Shown here: one piece after another, positions 28,460 through 38,269 of the stretch
Numbering within the stretch: the first letter of the stretch is position 1
How the letters are laid out: the number at the start of each line of letters is the position of its first letter
Source: Isochrysis galbana
Taxonomy: Eukaryota > Haptophyta > Isochrysidales > Isochrysidaceae
Assembly: GCA_018136815.1 (NCBI GenBank)
Contig: CM030935.1
Coordinates: forward strand, 124,001 to 188,000
Length of the DNA stretch: 64,000 bases
Reading direction: 5' to 3'
Notes under the pieces: generated by a model
Told to the model about the DNA's origin: nothing
Databases searched by the model: none
The model's input: only the letters and a program-made list of their open reading frames with translations
Position numbers and translations under genes: made by a program

Positions 28460-28741
28460 TTGCGGGGTATCCCACTCGACGCTCCCACTCTCATCGGCAC
28501 GGACAACCTGGCCAACATGCGAGTGGGCTCCCTCCGCTCCGCACCCACACCCACCCGGGCCCGCCACTTCATGCGCCGCTACCACGCTCTCCTTCAGCGT
28601 GTAGCCGCCGGCGAAGTCGCCCTCCGCCACGTCAACACCGAACATATGGCAGCCGACTTCCTCACGAAATGGCTCCCCAAGAAGATAGTCGACGCCTGCG
28701 TCCGCTACGCCACCAATTCGTGGGCACACGTCGCAACCTGA
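28460..28741 (+). mobile_element. Ty1/copia pol fossil (RNase H end)
   Basis: The frame encodes the C-terminal RNase H part of a copia element: LIGTDNLANMRVGS, PTRARHFMRRYHALLQRV, EVALRHVNTEHMAADFLTKW. It is a relic without recognisable partners nearby. Its sequence type differs from the relics at 34.2 and 49.4 kb, so at least three copia lineages are present. Confidence 0.82.
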
Positions 28742-29110
28742 CAGCCCTTCTCCCTCCCCCTTCCCCTCCTGCGCACTGCTCGCTCCCCCGGTCTTCGTTT
28801 CTCGCAGTGGGAAGGTGCGGGACTTCTACCGTCCCCGCTCTGACACTTGTGACTTCCAATAACCCCCCCCTCCTCTGCGCCAAAGGCGCGGGACTTCTAC
28901 CGTCCCCATTGTGACTGCCCCCCCCCCCCCTAGGGAATACCTCACTGCTCCCCACAACCAGCAGGAGGAGCGGGGGCTGAGCATGGCTCCTCCTCTTGCT
29001 CGGGCGCCTTCAGTCTCCGATCTGACTCCCCCCCCCCCCCCCCCCCCCTCTTCCCCCCGCCCCCGCCAAAAAAAAAATCTTCTCTCTCTGTCGCGTGCTT
29101 GAGGCAGGAT
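28742..29110. other. GC-rich spacer with poly-C tracts
   Basis: The phrase gcgggacttctaccgtcccc occurs twice (28818 and 28888 areas). Poly-C runs lie at 28919-28930 and 29027-29048. An A-run and pyrimidine-rich stretch ends in ttgaggcag, a likely splice acceptor for the LRR exon. Confidence 0.5.
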
Positions 29111-29301
29111 CGTGTCGGAGGACCCATACGCTCATCCTCGACCGCAACCGGATCGGACCGGCGGGCGTGCAGCGCCTGTGCGAGCTCGCGCGGAGCTTCC
29201 GGCTGTCGTCGGTGGACCTCTCATGCAACCCGATTGGCGCGGAGAGCCAGCCAATGCTCTCACAGCTGAGGAAGCTCAAGGTGCAGGTTACTCTGCTGTG
29301 A
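29111..29301 (+). pseudogene. LRR protein, last exon or remnant
   Basis: After a plausible acceptor (ttgaggcag at 29110), the frame reads THTLILDRNRIGPAGVQRL and SSVDLSCNPIGAES, two ribonuclease-inhibitor-type leucine-rich repeats, and stops at 29299-29301. The upstream exons are not seen, because the 5' side is a copia relic and low-complexity DNA. It is either the 3' exon of a gene whose intron was invaded or a leftover gene piece. The specific family cannot be named. Confidence 0.5.
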
Positions 29302-30753
29302 TCACGATGCAATTGAGTGTGTGTGTTGGGGGGGGGGGAGAGGGGGTCGAATACTCTATTAAATATAACATGTATATATGCGGGGTAAATTTTCCCCCGT
29401 GTTCGGGTGGTGCACTGGGACTTTTGATGGCCCGCACCTTGGGGGGGTGTTGCGGGTAAGGGGGAGCATTCCACGCGACACACTCTATTCTTGGAGCGTG
29501 TCTCGGGAACACTCTCCTCACTATGCGGTGCACTCTATTCTAAGAGCGCCCCCTCCCCTTTCCCGCCCCGCTCCTCGCTCCCTTCCCTCTCTTCCCTTCC
29601 TCCCCGGTTCCCTCGCATGCAGCTCCAAGCCTGGATCCCTTCCTTCCCTCCCTCCCATGCAACCCCAGCGGTTCCTTTGGTTCCCCCCGCTCCGACGAGA
29701 CTCGGAGTCCCGTGCGCTCGCCCCTCGCTTCGCTCGTCCGACGTCCGGGCCCCCCCTTCTTTCCATTAGTCTTTCCCTTGTTCCTAGAGTTCCCCGCGTC
29801 CCCTTCCCGGTTCTCTCCCTCAGTTTTGTTGTCTTTTGTTTCTGGCGCGCTTGCTCGGAAGCAGCCCCTCCGTGTCCACCCCTCGTGTGCTCTATCCCGT
29901 CCCGCTCGTTGTCTTGCTCCCCGACCCTTCCGTCGTACCATGTAATAGGACTTCTGAGACCGCTCCCGCGTCGCTGTCACGCTCACCCTCTCCCTCCATC
30001 CATCACAATGCCCAAGTTCAAACACAGCCACAGGCACCTCACACATTCATTCACCAACACAGTCACTCCCATGCCACTCCACACACCACAAGTCAAGAGC
30101 AGGAGGCTCCAGGCTCGTCCGTGGACGGTTCCCTCCGATCCGGCCTAGCAGAATCCGCCACCACCTCGGTCCGGTCCATGGACGGACTTGAAGCGGGCTT
30201 GGAGTAGCTGAGTCAGGGCCTTGACGAGAGGAAGAGGAGATACGCGATTTAAGCTAAGTAAGGCCTAAAAGGTAAAGGTCATATATTTTAATGGTAGTAT
30301 TATGAGCAAACACAACTGCAAAAGTTCTCGGCGGATGGCGAAGATAAATGCGCATGAGTGCTACCCAACGACACGGCTGTGAAGACAACGTCAATGAAAC
30401 CCCGTCATCCAATGTGGTATCACAGCAGCCCGAATGGAGAGCAATGGTTTTGACAACACAGAAAAATGACCGCACGAGCGCACAGCCCACCCAAGGCGGG
30501 CAACGGGACTGCCGATTCTCGCAGGGCTCTGTTGTGCACCGCGTGTGGTTAAAAACGCAGCGCAAGCGTTCGCAGCAGGTCTTTATCCTCCGGCTCTAGC
30601 GTGAAGAGCAATGCAGCTCGTCGATGCGAGGTGGCACGGTCCTACGCAATCGACGGTCATGGTACAGGTGACCATCCGGGGTACCGCCCTCGGGGAGGAT
30701 CTTCCAGACTGCACGTGTGTCAACTAAGGTCGTCAGACCGTTTGGCTTGCCCG
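29302..30753. other. No recognised gene
   Basis: The stretch contains a poly-G run (29329-29338), two copies of cactctattct (29480 and 29530), and TC-rich sequence leading into a Ser/Pro/His-rich frame at 29836-30207 of gag-leader composition. The last 500 bases before 30754 are the 3' flank of the minus-strand gene. No domain is recognised. Confidence 0.35.
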
Positions 30754-32658
30754 TCACACCTGTAGGCGGCCAGCCCCATAAGCAGGCGGAATTGCCATTG
30801 ATGACACTGTGTTGCTCCCGCGGCTTTTTCCCGCGTCAGGCCATGCTAAAGGAGTAGGCGGAGTACGGATCATGCTGCCGTCAGCGGCACTGGCGTTTTG
30901 CTCGTCAAGTACACCTGGTTGGACGGACCCTGAGGTTGGCGCACTTGTCTGGAACCGCGTCCCAGTGAAGCGAGGCTCTGAGTGCTTGGCATCACGCATG
31001 AGAGCTTCGTCTAATTGGGCATCACTGAGCACTGCCGTGTCCGCACCGCTAGAACGGCGCGTCAAAGGGGTTGGCTCATCCGGTTCACGGGGGACAAGCC
31101 TCGACGACACCGAAGGACGGCGACGTTTCAGTGGGCCGTCGCTGTCTTCTGCCAACAAGTCGCCGCCAAATAAAGCGACCCCATTGCTCTGGCTGTGTGT
31201 CGCCACGCTTCCTCGTGAGATGCCCCCAAGTGCAGCATCGAGAGCCGCCCGGCCATCCAGGATGGAGGCCAGGGTGGTCGGCGCGCTACGTTCAGCTTGA
31301 GACGGCCCCATGATAGTTGCATCTTCCGAGCGCATTCGCCGTTTTCCTGAACCGGGCGTACTCGATCCAGAGAGGCAGGACGAGCTTTGACCAAGCAAGG
31401 GGGAGTCCCTCGTGGGTGTGCATGCGCCCGAGGACGGACGCCGGATCAGCCCCATGGGGCTGCGACAAGCTCTACTTTGCGGGAGTGGCAAAGCATTCGC
31501 CAGCATCATTGGACCTGCAGACGCTCGACGGCGCAGCATGGGCCGAGACGCTTGGCCCGACTCCGTCTGAGAGAAAATCTGCTGTGATGCAGGCTTGGGA
31601 GAGTGCTGGGATAGCTTTGACCTCAATTGCTGGGGCAGTAGCCGCCTTTGGGGCAGGTCTGAGTACGGCGCCGTCGTCATTGATCCCATGAGTGTCGCAA
31701 GATCAACTTCGGCCGTCTTCGCCCGCTCGTTCATGACAGCGTCCCCAATAACTCTCCGTCGAGGCCAAGGTGCCGTGGGTGTGGATCCATTGCCCTCGGC
31801 ATGTGCGAGGTCTTGCGATCGACCGTCTGCCGCTTGCTCCCGAGGGGTAGGTTTAGCAGACGCGGATGATGCGGCAACGGGGTGGAAAATACCGTCGGCG
31901 GGTTGCAGACGAGTCACCCGAAACGCATCTTCTTCTCGTGAATATTCATCCTGGGGGTCCATGTCGTCTGCGCCTGCAATTGAGATGATGTCTTCTGGAA
32001 GTACATGGGCGACTGCACTGTGCCTGACCTCTCGCATCGCCTTGTGCAGGGAGAGAATGGCCCGGGCAAGGCAAGGGTGAATCTCCCCTTGGTGCTTAGC
32101 GACACAGTCCCTAAGCATTCCTTGTACCGGCCAGAGGCACTCCTTGAAGCCCCACTCAATCACACCCTGTACCACTGCCAGCCCATCTCCGGAACGTGCA
32201 GCGAGCTCACGGATGCGTTGACGCTCCTGCGCCATCTGTTGGTGCTCGTTCTTAAGGCAATCAGCGAGCTCCTGAGCCCCCTTTTTAGTGTTGTCGAATA
32301 ATTCCACCAAGCCTGCCTCCATCTTCCGAATCTGCCGGTCCACCTTGCTGACAGCAGCCAGCTGCTCTTTGAGAGTTGTCTGTAGCTCTTTGATCTGCGC
32401 TATGGTCTCCTCATCACTGGCTGGCGATCCCTCACATGACGAGGAGGTGGCGGGGGCGGTCGCGGGGTCGGCGAGGTCCAAAATAGCCTCGAATTCTCCC
32501 TCCGTTCCCGCCAGTCCCGGGCTCGTGGAATGCCAGGAGGCGCTGGTGATGGCAAGATCGGCCATCACTTCGTTCGCGGGCTGTATTTTTGCACCGGAAG
32601 TGTTGTATGGGCTGAGCGCATGGGCGCCGGAGTACGTAGTGCTGGGGGGTAGGCACAT
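30754..32658 (-). CDS. Hypothetical coiled-coil protein, intronless
   Basis: I chose the ATG at 32658 (MCLPPSTTYSGAHALSP), giving 634 residues. The frame is open 93 codons further upstream, but that part only translates G-rich repeats. Residues of about 82-155 form a strong coiled coil (QIKELQTTLKEQLAAVSKVD, KMEAGLVELFDNTKKGAQEL). A helical segment with VIEWGFKECLWPVQGML follows, then a long Ser/Pro/Arg-rich tail with many SP and RRxS sites and one basic KRRRPS patch that could be a nuclear signal. I do not recognise the family. The single long frame with non-repetitive sequence and no stops over 1.9 kb argues for a real gene. A poly-C/poly-G region at 32820-32960 lies upstream and may be the promoter side. 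Confidence 0.6.
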   Translation of the reverse strand: MCLPPSTTYSGAHALSPYNTSGAKIQPANEVMADLAITSASWHSTSPGLAGTEGEFEAILDLADPATAPATSSSCEGSPASDEETIAQIKELQTTLKEQLAAVSKVDRQIRKMEAGLVELFDNTKKGAQELADCLKNEHQQMAQERQRIRELAARSGDGLAVVQGVIEWGFKECLWPVQGMLRDCVAKHQGEIHPCLARAILSLHKAMREVRHSAVAHVLPEDIISIAGADDMDPQDEYSREEDAFRVTRLQPADGIFHPVAASSASAKPTPREQAADGRSQDLAHAEGNGSTPTAPWPRRRVIGDAVMNERAKTAEVDLATLMGSMTTAPYSDLPQRRLLPQQLRSKLSQHSPKPASQQIFSQTESGQASRPMLRRRASAGPMMLANALPLPQSRACRSPMGLIRRPSSGACTPTRDSPLLGQSSSCLSGSSTPGSGKRRMRSEDATIMGPSQAERSAPTTLASILDGRAALDAALGGISRGSVATHSQSNGVALFGGDLLAEDSDGPLKRRRPSVSSRLVPREPDEPTPLTRRSSGADTAVLSDAQLDEALMRDAKHSEPRFTGTRFQTSAPTSGSVQPGVLDEQNASAADGSMIRTPPTPLAWPDAGKSRGSNTVSSMAIPPAYGAGRLQV

Positions 32659-33876
32659 GGCGCTCCTCCCTCGCGTCGCGTCGCCTGCCCCCGCCCTCCC
32701 CTCGCTGTCTCTCTCTCGCCGCCTCCCCCCCCCCCTCTCGGCGCCCTTCCCCGGCCTTCTTACCGCCCCCCTCTCTCGCCGCCTTTGCTGCGGCTCCCGG
32801 CAGCAGGGGGAGATGGGGAGAAGGGGGGGGGGGGGGGGGGGGGGGGCAGGAGAGAAGGGAGAGAAGGAGCGGCACAGCCCGGGGCAGCTCCCCCCCCCCC
32901 CCTTCCTCCCCCGCCCCGCTCCCCCCCCGCCCCTCAATCCCCCCCCGCCCCCCCTCCCCCGCCTTCTTCTGCTATGATAAGGGCATTTCTCCCCGAGACG
33001 AGATCTCGCCGCTGGCCGCCTAAGGCTGCTACCGCCGAGATTGGGAGATTGCTGAGATGACCGAGCTCGACTTTCTCGTTTCCCTCGCAGCTCGCCCGAA
33101 CGGGCGGGGCGTCCACGGCCGAGCGAGAGAAGACATGAAGGAACGAGCTAGTTGGGCAATTCATCTCTGTGAAGGGGAGGGAGCTCTTCTCTCGCCTGAG
33201 TTGCGGTCGTCTCTCCGCTGTGATGGGGGCTTGCCTTCTTCATCAGCACTACGGGGGAGAAGCCGAGCGCCACGAGCCCCTCCCCCCCCTTCCCCCTCCC
33301 CCCCCCCGCGCGCGAGGGGCTGGCGGCCGCCGTTTGTGTTGGGCGGATCTCGTGATCTCCCCTCTCCGCCAGAGTGCGGCGGCCGTTAACGCCCGTTGCG
33401 AAGAGAGGCAGCGCGGCGAGCGCCGTCGGCGTTCTGAACGGTATGGACGCTACAAATATAAGAACTACCTCGAGGAAGCCCCTCTTGGGGGGGGTTTCTT
33501 TTACTCTGCTCGGTGTGCTGGGTGATGTGTATTGTGTGGTTGTGTGGGGTGTATTTATCGTATTTCGATCGTTCCTGTTTGAGGTGTAGAGTGTACAGGC
33601 TAGAGAGCTTCGTACCGGACAGGCTAGAGTGTACCGGGCAGCGAGCACGCGCCGACGCCGATGGCTCCAGGGGCCGCTTGGCAAACGCCAGACTTTTTTG
33701 AGATTTTTGGGGGTAAAATTTGGGGTTCGGCTCAAACATCAATGTCAATGTCAAATGAAAAATTATCGAAATTTGGGGGGCGCGGGCACGCCCCCCCCCT
33801 CCCCCCCCCTTCACGCTCCTCACGCTCCTCACGCCCCTCACACCCTGTTGTATTCAGGCCTTTTGGCATGGATATT
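32659..33876. other. Poly-C/poly-G tract and unassigned sequence
   Basis: A run of about 26 G at 32822-32847 is followed by C-runs to 32960. A 33.3-33.5 kb frame (RRSERYGRYKYKNYLEE) has no recognised domain. At 33847-33876 a dispersed repeat begins (ttgtattcaggccttttggc) that is interrupted by the copia element. Confidence 0.45.
33872..33876 (+). repeat. Left 5-bp duplication of copia element
   Basis: atatt, repeated at 39185-39189. Joining the two flanks restores the dispersed repeat seen at 39603. Confidence 0.85.
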
Positions 33877-34134
33877 TGAGTGGCGAAAGCTTTCTTGTTA
33901 CTTGTCTCTTAGGGGTCTCTACCCTTGCACGGTCCGTTGTCCGTTCAAACGACTCAACCGCCGTAACCGACTCAACCGCCGTAACCGACTCAACCGCCGG
34001 TCACGTAACCGACACAAAAACAAAACCCCAACAAGAACAAATGCTTTGCACACCACCTAGCCATAGCTAGGCCTTGGGTTCACGACGCACATTAAGCCTT
34101 GCATGAAGCCTTGTATGAAGCCTTGCGCTTCTCA
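33877..34134 (-). repeat. LTR (3' LTR of the minus-strand copia)
   Basis: It begins tgagtggcgaaagc and ends gcgcttctca on the plus strand. It carries three copies of an 18-base unit (cgtaaccgactcaaccgc), against two in the other LTR, and otherwise appears identical over its length. Confidence 0.92.
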
Positions 34135-34786
34135 CCCCCCCTTGACCTGATCCCCCGGAGAAGGGCAACAAATGAGGGATTCGCAAGGCAGCAAGATCTC
34201 AGATGCGAACCATGATCAGCCCACGGAACTTGGTGAACTTGTTCGCCGCTAAGGGCTTCGTCATCATGTCGGCCACATTGAGCTCGGTCTGAACGTGGTA
34301 GACACGTAACACATTCTTCTGCGTGAGCTCACGCACGTAGAGCTCACGACGATGGATGTGACGGGCCAAACCCTTCATGATGGGATTGTCCGCGAGTGCC
34401 TTTGCACCCTTGCTGTCGGACAAGAGCGGGCTTGGTTCCGCTTGCTTCCAACCGAGATCCGCGAGCGTGTTACGGCCTCATGCTTATGGGCGATGGCCGC
34501 AGCCTCCACAAGGTTCTTGTGCACCATATCAGGCCTCTTGCGGTGCTCAACTTCCAAGGAGCCCCATGCCTTGTCCACTTCACGAAGGACTCCTTCTCCA
34601 CATCCAATGAAGCTCGCTTTCATGTCGAGGCACAACTCGGCCACGGAGACTTCGCGCGCGGTGCCCTTGAGTCCTTGGAAGATGCCAAACATGTTGTCAA
34701 AGCGGTTGGTGACCTCCTCCCTTGAGGGGAACTCCTGGAGGTTGGTCATCTTGAGTGTGTCATACTCCATCTTCTTGTCTTCAGCC

Positions 34787-34803
34787 TTGTCTTCGGTGTT
34801 GAC
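34787..34803 (+). repeat. Left target-site duplication of LINE copy D
   Basis: ttgtcttcggtgttgac is repeated exactly at 38577-38593. The duplicated site is copia gag sequence. Confidence 0.95.
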
Positions 34804-34827
34804 AACTATCAGTAAACTGATAGGGTC
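34804..34827 (+). promoter_or_regulatory. 5' terminal hairpin of LINE copy D
   Basis: CTATCAG-TAAA-CTGATAG (34806-34823) is a perfect hairpin four bases upstream of the ATG at 34828. Its stem sequence differs from that of copies E and G, yet stem, loop size and position are the same. Confidence 0.75.
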
Positions 34828-37326
34828 ATGGAGCGCGCGCCGCCTCCCGCCCTCGCTGCCGCCGCCCTCGCCGCCATGGACGAAGCGTTCATGGACACGC
34901 CACTGTCGCCGAAGCGACCACGCCAAGACGACCCGCCCGACCAGGTGGGCACAGGAGCCAGCGGGCCGCGCCCGCCCACCCCTGAGAACGGAGACGCAAC
35001 AGCCTGCATGCTGGCAGCAGCCAGCATGCAGCACACCCACATCACCCCACACAGCCACCCCAGCCACACCACACAAGAGGGACGTTCCAACAGGGAAGGC
35101 CTCCGGGCCTGGCCCCTACACAGCCGCGGTACCGCCCTCGTGCCCCGGCACGAGGGGCTGGCCCGGCACCATCATAGACAAGACCCCCATGGGGGTATGT
35201 TGACAAAGGCCAAGAACACTGAACAGCTGTGGGCCCCCAACAAGGGGGACAGAGACAACAGAGAAGACGACACCGGAGAGGCACTCTACAGCGACGACGA
35301 AGGACGGGCAGAAGGCCGCGTCTCGGGCGCCAGAGCGACGAGCACAACACTGGCCTCAGAGGCCCACCACAACAAACACCAACACGAAATTGGGCCAACA
35401 CAAAATGCACCCCACTCGGAATACTGGAGAGGAAGCTGTAGCGCTGAAGGCACACTGAGCCCGTTGGGCCCTAGAGAAACGCGAACAAACAAGAGACTAA
35501 TCTCATCTTCCCCCACGGTCACACAGGTGGCCCTACTCGACGAAGACCTCGAGCCCGAGCCCGAGGAAGAGGCCGAATTCCCAGACTCTCACAAGATCGT
35601 CATCACCTTCACGGCGTACGAGAAGGGCCACAAGGCTAAAGACGAAGAGACCCTGAGCGCCATTGTTGCGCATCTCAACAAACTCGAAGGCGTCGACCTA
35701 GAACCCGACTTTCTGTCTAAGAGCGCCTCCGGTCCATGGGAGATTATGGTCACGGCGGATTGCGCGAATCAATTTCGCGAAATGTACAAAGACGTAGCCG
35801 ACTTTCGCAAGGCGGGCATCCCGTGCCCAATAGCGGTCAAATATCAAACCCTCGACGAAAAGCTCAAGGGACTCCCGCGGGCGTCCGACAAAGCGGTGGC
35901 CGGTGCCTTCCAAGATGTCTCGGCGCACCTAGTGGTGCGCAACTACAAGTTCGAACTGAAGAGTATTATTACAATCAGTTCGCTCGCCAAGGCGGTTGAG
36001 AACCAAGGCTTCTACTTCCTACAAGGGAACCAAGAACGGACCAAGATCCTCACTAAAGAAGGGATCCTTGTAACCCAAGGTAAGAAGGAAGTCTACCATC
36101 TCTACGTGACCCCCAAGCAAGGCTCGTTCAAATCGTTCGACTTTCCGCGCAAGATCCTTCTCAGCGTCAACGGAGCCCCTTACCCCATTGAGTACGCGGT
36201 CCGGAACTGCCGCGAGCTCGGCGGCGACATAAAGAACCTGTGCATCCACGCGGGTCCAAAGGGATGCAAGGGATATAAGAAAGACTACGCCCTAGCCTTC
36301 CAACCCCCCCTCCGCATTTGTGTGTGCGCCGAGGAAAAAGCCGCACGGCTCGAGCGCGAAGAGCGCAAGCGCATGGCGCCGCCCAAGAAGACCATCCAGG
36401 AGGCCTTGAACCCGGACAAACCCGAGCTATGCAAACGCTTCCCCAATGGGAAATGCCCCATGAACATCGTGGGCAAGGCGTGCAATCGTTCGCACGACTA
36501 CCCGGGCGCATGGAAAGACGGCGTGTGCACAATTGTGTGCGCGTTCTCGCGCGCGAGCGCCGGACTCCCCGGAAAGCAACCGAAAGGAGGATTCTGCGCC
36601 TTAGGCGCCGAATGCCGCTATCTTCACAAGTATGCACGCTTAGCCCGCGAGACATGCCGCGCCAACACGATGATAATATACTCACTCACGTTCAACTCCA
36701 CCCTTGGTTACCCAGGTGAAGGACCGATCACTATCGTGTCCTACAACATCAACGGCGCCGGACACGGCGCCTTAGGCTCGGCGCTAGCCCAAGCGAGGAA
36801 AGCGAGGGTTGATATTCTACTACTCCAAGAGCTTCACGCCTACGCAGATAGCAGACACCACCGAGTGTGCATGACCGCCAAAGCGTTGGGATGGCAGATG
36901 GTGCACGCACCAGCGAACGCCACCGACCCGGCGAGTGGGGTAGGCATTGCGATACGCGACTCCTCCCCAAGAGTGAAACTGTTACCGGATACGGCGGAAA
37001 CGCTGATCGAAGGCAGATGCCTACGAGTTAGATGCGTAATAGAATCTAAAGAATTGGAACTAATAACTGTATATCTAAGCGCCACGCCTAACCTAAGAGC
37101 CGCGCAGATAGAAGCGCTAAGGACAAGCCCCGTGGGAAGAGAATACGACACCCTTATGGGAGGCGATTTCAATTGTGTGGAAGACGTAGAAAGAGACACA
37201 AGAAAACGCGAAGACCGAGAGGAATACGGAAACGCCCAACCATCACGACCCGGAGGAACCACAGCCCGAAATACGAATTACGTTAGACGGGGAATACTAC
37301 GCGAACCTCAAGGGAACGTGGTATGA
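34828..37326 (+). CDS. LINE ORF1-CCCH-endonuclease fusion protein
   Basis: One uninterrupted frame begins with the ATG at 34828. Residues 1-240 are disordered and charged, with acidic LDEDLEPEPEEEAEF. The globular ORF1 part has SAIVAHLNKLEGVDLEPDF, ISSLAKAVENQGFYFLQGN, HLYVTPKQGSFKSFDFPRKI and GPKGCKGYKKD. About 545-620 hold two C-x5-7-C...H fingers (CKRFPNGKCPMNIVGKACNR, then CALGAECRYLH). The APE endonuclease follows: ITIVSYNINGAGHGALGSAL (Asn), ILLLQELHAY (Glu), GVGIAIRDS, ITVYLSATPN and TLMGGDFNCVED (Asp/Asn). The true LINE product is cut at about 37235, where the deletion joins C-terminal sequence out of frame. The CCCH fingers probably bind element RNA, and the endonuclease nicks the target. 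A fused ORF1-EN frame is unlike the two-ORF plan of mammalian L1. Confidence 0.88.
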   Translation: MERAPPPALAAAALAAMDEAFMDTPLSPKRPRQDDPPDQVGTGASGPRPPTPENGDATACMLAAASMQHTHITPHSHPSHTTQEGRSNREGLRAWPLHSRGTALVPRHEGLARHHHRQDPHGGMLTKAKNTEQLWAPNKGDRDNREDDTGEALYSDDEGRAEGRVSGARATSTTLASEAHHNKHQHEIGPTQNAPHSEYWRGSCSAEGTLSPLGPRETRTNKRLISSSPTVTQVALLDEDLEPEPEEEAEFPDSHKIVITFTAYEKGHKAKDEETLSAIVAHLNKLEGVDLEPDFLSKSASGPWEIMVTADCANQFREMYKDVADFRKAGIPCPIAVKYQTLDEKLKGLPRASDKAVAGAFQDVSAHLVVRNYKFELKSIITISSLAKAVENQGFYFLQGNQERTKILTKEGILVTQGKKEVYHLYVTPKQGSFKSFDFPRKILLSVNGAPYPIEYAVRNCRELGGDIKNLCIHAGPKGCKGYKKDYALAFQPPLRICVCAEEKAARLEREERKRMAPPKKTIQEALNPDKPELCKRFPNGKCPMNIVGKACNRSHDYPGAWKDGVCTIVCAFSRASAGLPGKQPKGGFCALGAECRYLHKYARLARETCRANTMIIYSLTFNSTLGYPGEGPITIVSYNINGAGHGALGSALAQARKARVDILLLQELHAYADSRHHRVCMTAKALGWQMVHAPANATDPASGVGIAIRDSSPRVKLLPDTAETLIEGRCLRVRCVIESKELELITVYLSATPNLRAAQIEALRTSPVGREYDTLMGGDFNCVEDVERDTRKREDREEYGNAQPSRPGGTTARNTNYVRRGILREPQGNVV

Positions 37327-38269
37327 GACGGAGCTCTCATACCTAGGCACACCTATAATCGGGAATAGACTACTCGCCGCACCCACAAACCTAGACATAT
37401 CCCCACCGGCGAGATGGGGGGAAGGATACAAAACCAACAAAAGGCTAGAATACCCGCTAGCGGATGAATACACGCTAGACGGCAAAACGCCGCTAGACGG
37501 CACCGGGGTAGAACATCTAGCCGAGGCACTTCAGCGTAAAGACCGCAAACGCAAACGCCTCACGGGGCCGGCCAAATGGGAGGAAAAACTCCAAATACCA
37601 GGGGATACATGGGCGCACCTAGCGCGAATATACACCACGCCAATGGTAACGGCGAGGGACATGCATCTACACTTCAAACATATTACACACAGGCGAGTGG
37701 GCACGTACAACCGCTTTCCAGACAGAACCGACACGTGCCGCATTTGTGGGGAAACGGATGAGTCCTCGACACACCTAGGCGAATGCCCCGGGATAACCAA
37801 CATCCTAGGCGAACTGAATAAAATTGCACGGTTCACACCAGGATTAGAAAGGAACAGGGAAGAAACCATTGTAGACAACCTATTCATCTACCCAAAAGGA
37901 GACGCCCCGAAAGCGATATACGTACTATACCTATTAGCGTGGAGATATATACTCACAGACTTCTATAGGATACACTACGACGGCATCAAATTCTCGGAAG
38001 AATCCATACTAACAAGAATAATAGAGAGATACACCACTCTAAGTAAAGCACTCCTCTTCGCACAAGAAATCGACTCGGCGAGAACCGCCCAAGCGGGCAT
38101 GGGAAGACAGCCTAAAAAAAGGATAGACATGAACGACTTGAGACCCGTTTTCAACAGAAACGACAAAGGCGGTCTTAAGCCCAACGCGGAGCTAGTGGAA
38201 CTAGCATCCAAGCTGGGGATCGCACACGCTGTCGAGGGGACCACAGAACAAGGGAACAAAGGAAATTGA
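37236..38269 (+). CDS. LINE C-terminal region after RT deletion
   Basis: The second frame continues from the deletion point with EIRITLDGEYYANLKGTWY, the PPARWGEGYKTNKRLEYPLA block shared with copies E and G, HFKHITHRRVGTYNRF, the C-x2-C...H-x3-C knuckle (CRICG...STHLGEC), AWRYILTDFYRIHYDG and the end LASKLGIAHAVEG. It has no start codon of its own at the junction and is probably not translated. Confidence 0.8.

Noticed and set aside
32659-32937. Upstream extension of the coiled-coil protein
   Set aside because: The extra 93 codons translate G-rich and poly-C tracts only, so I take the ATG at 32658.
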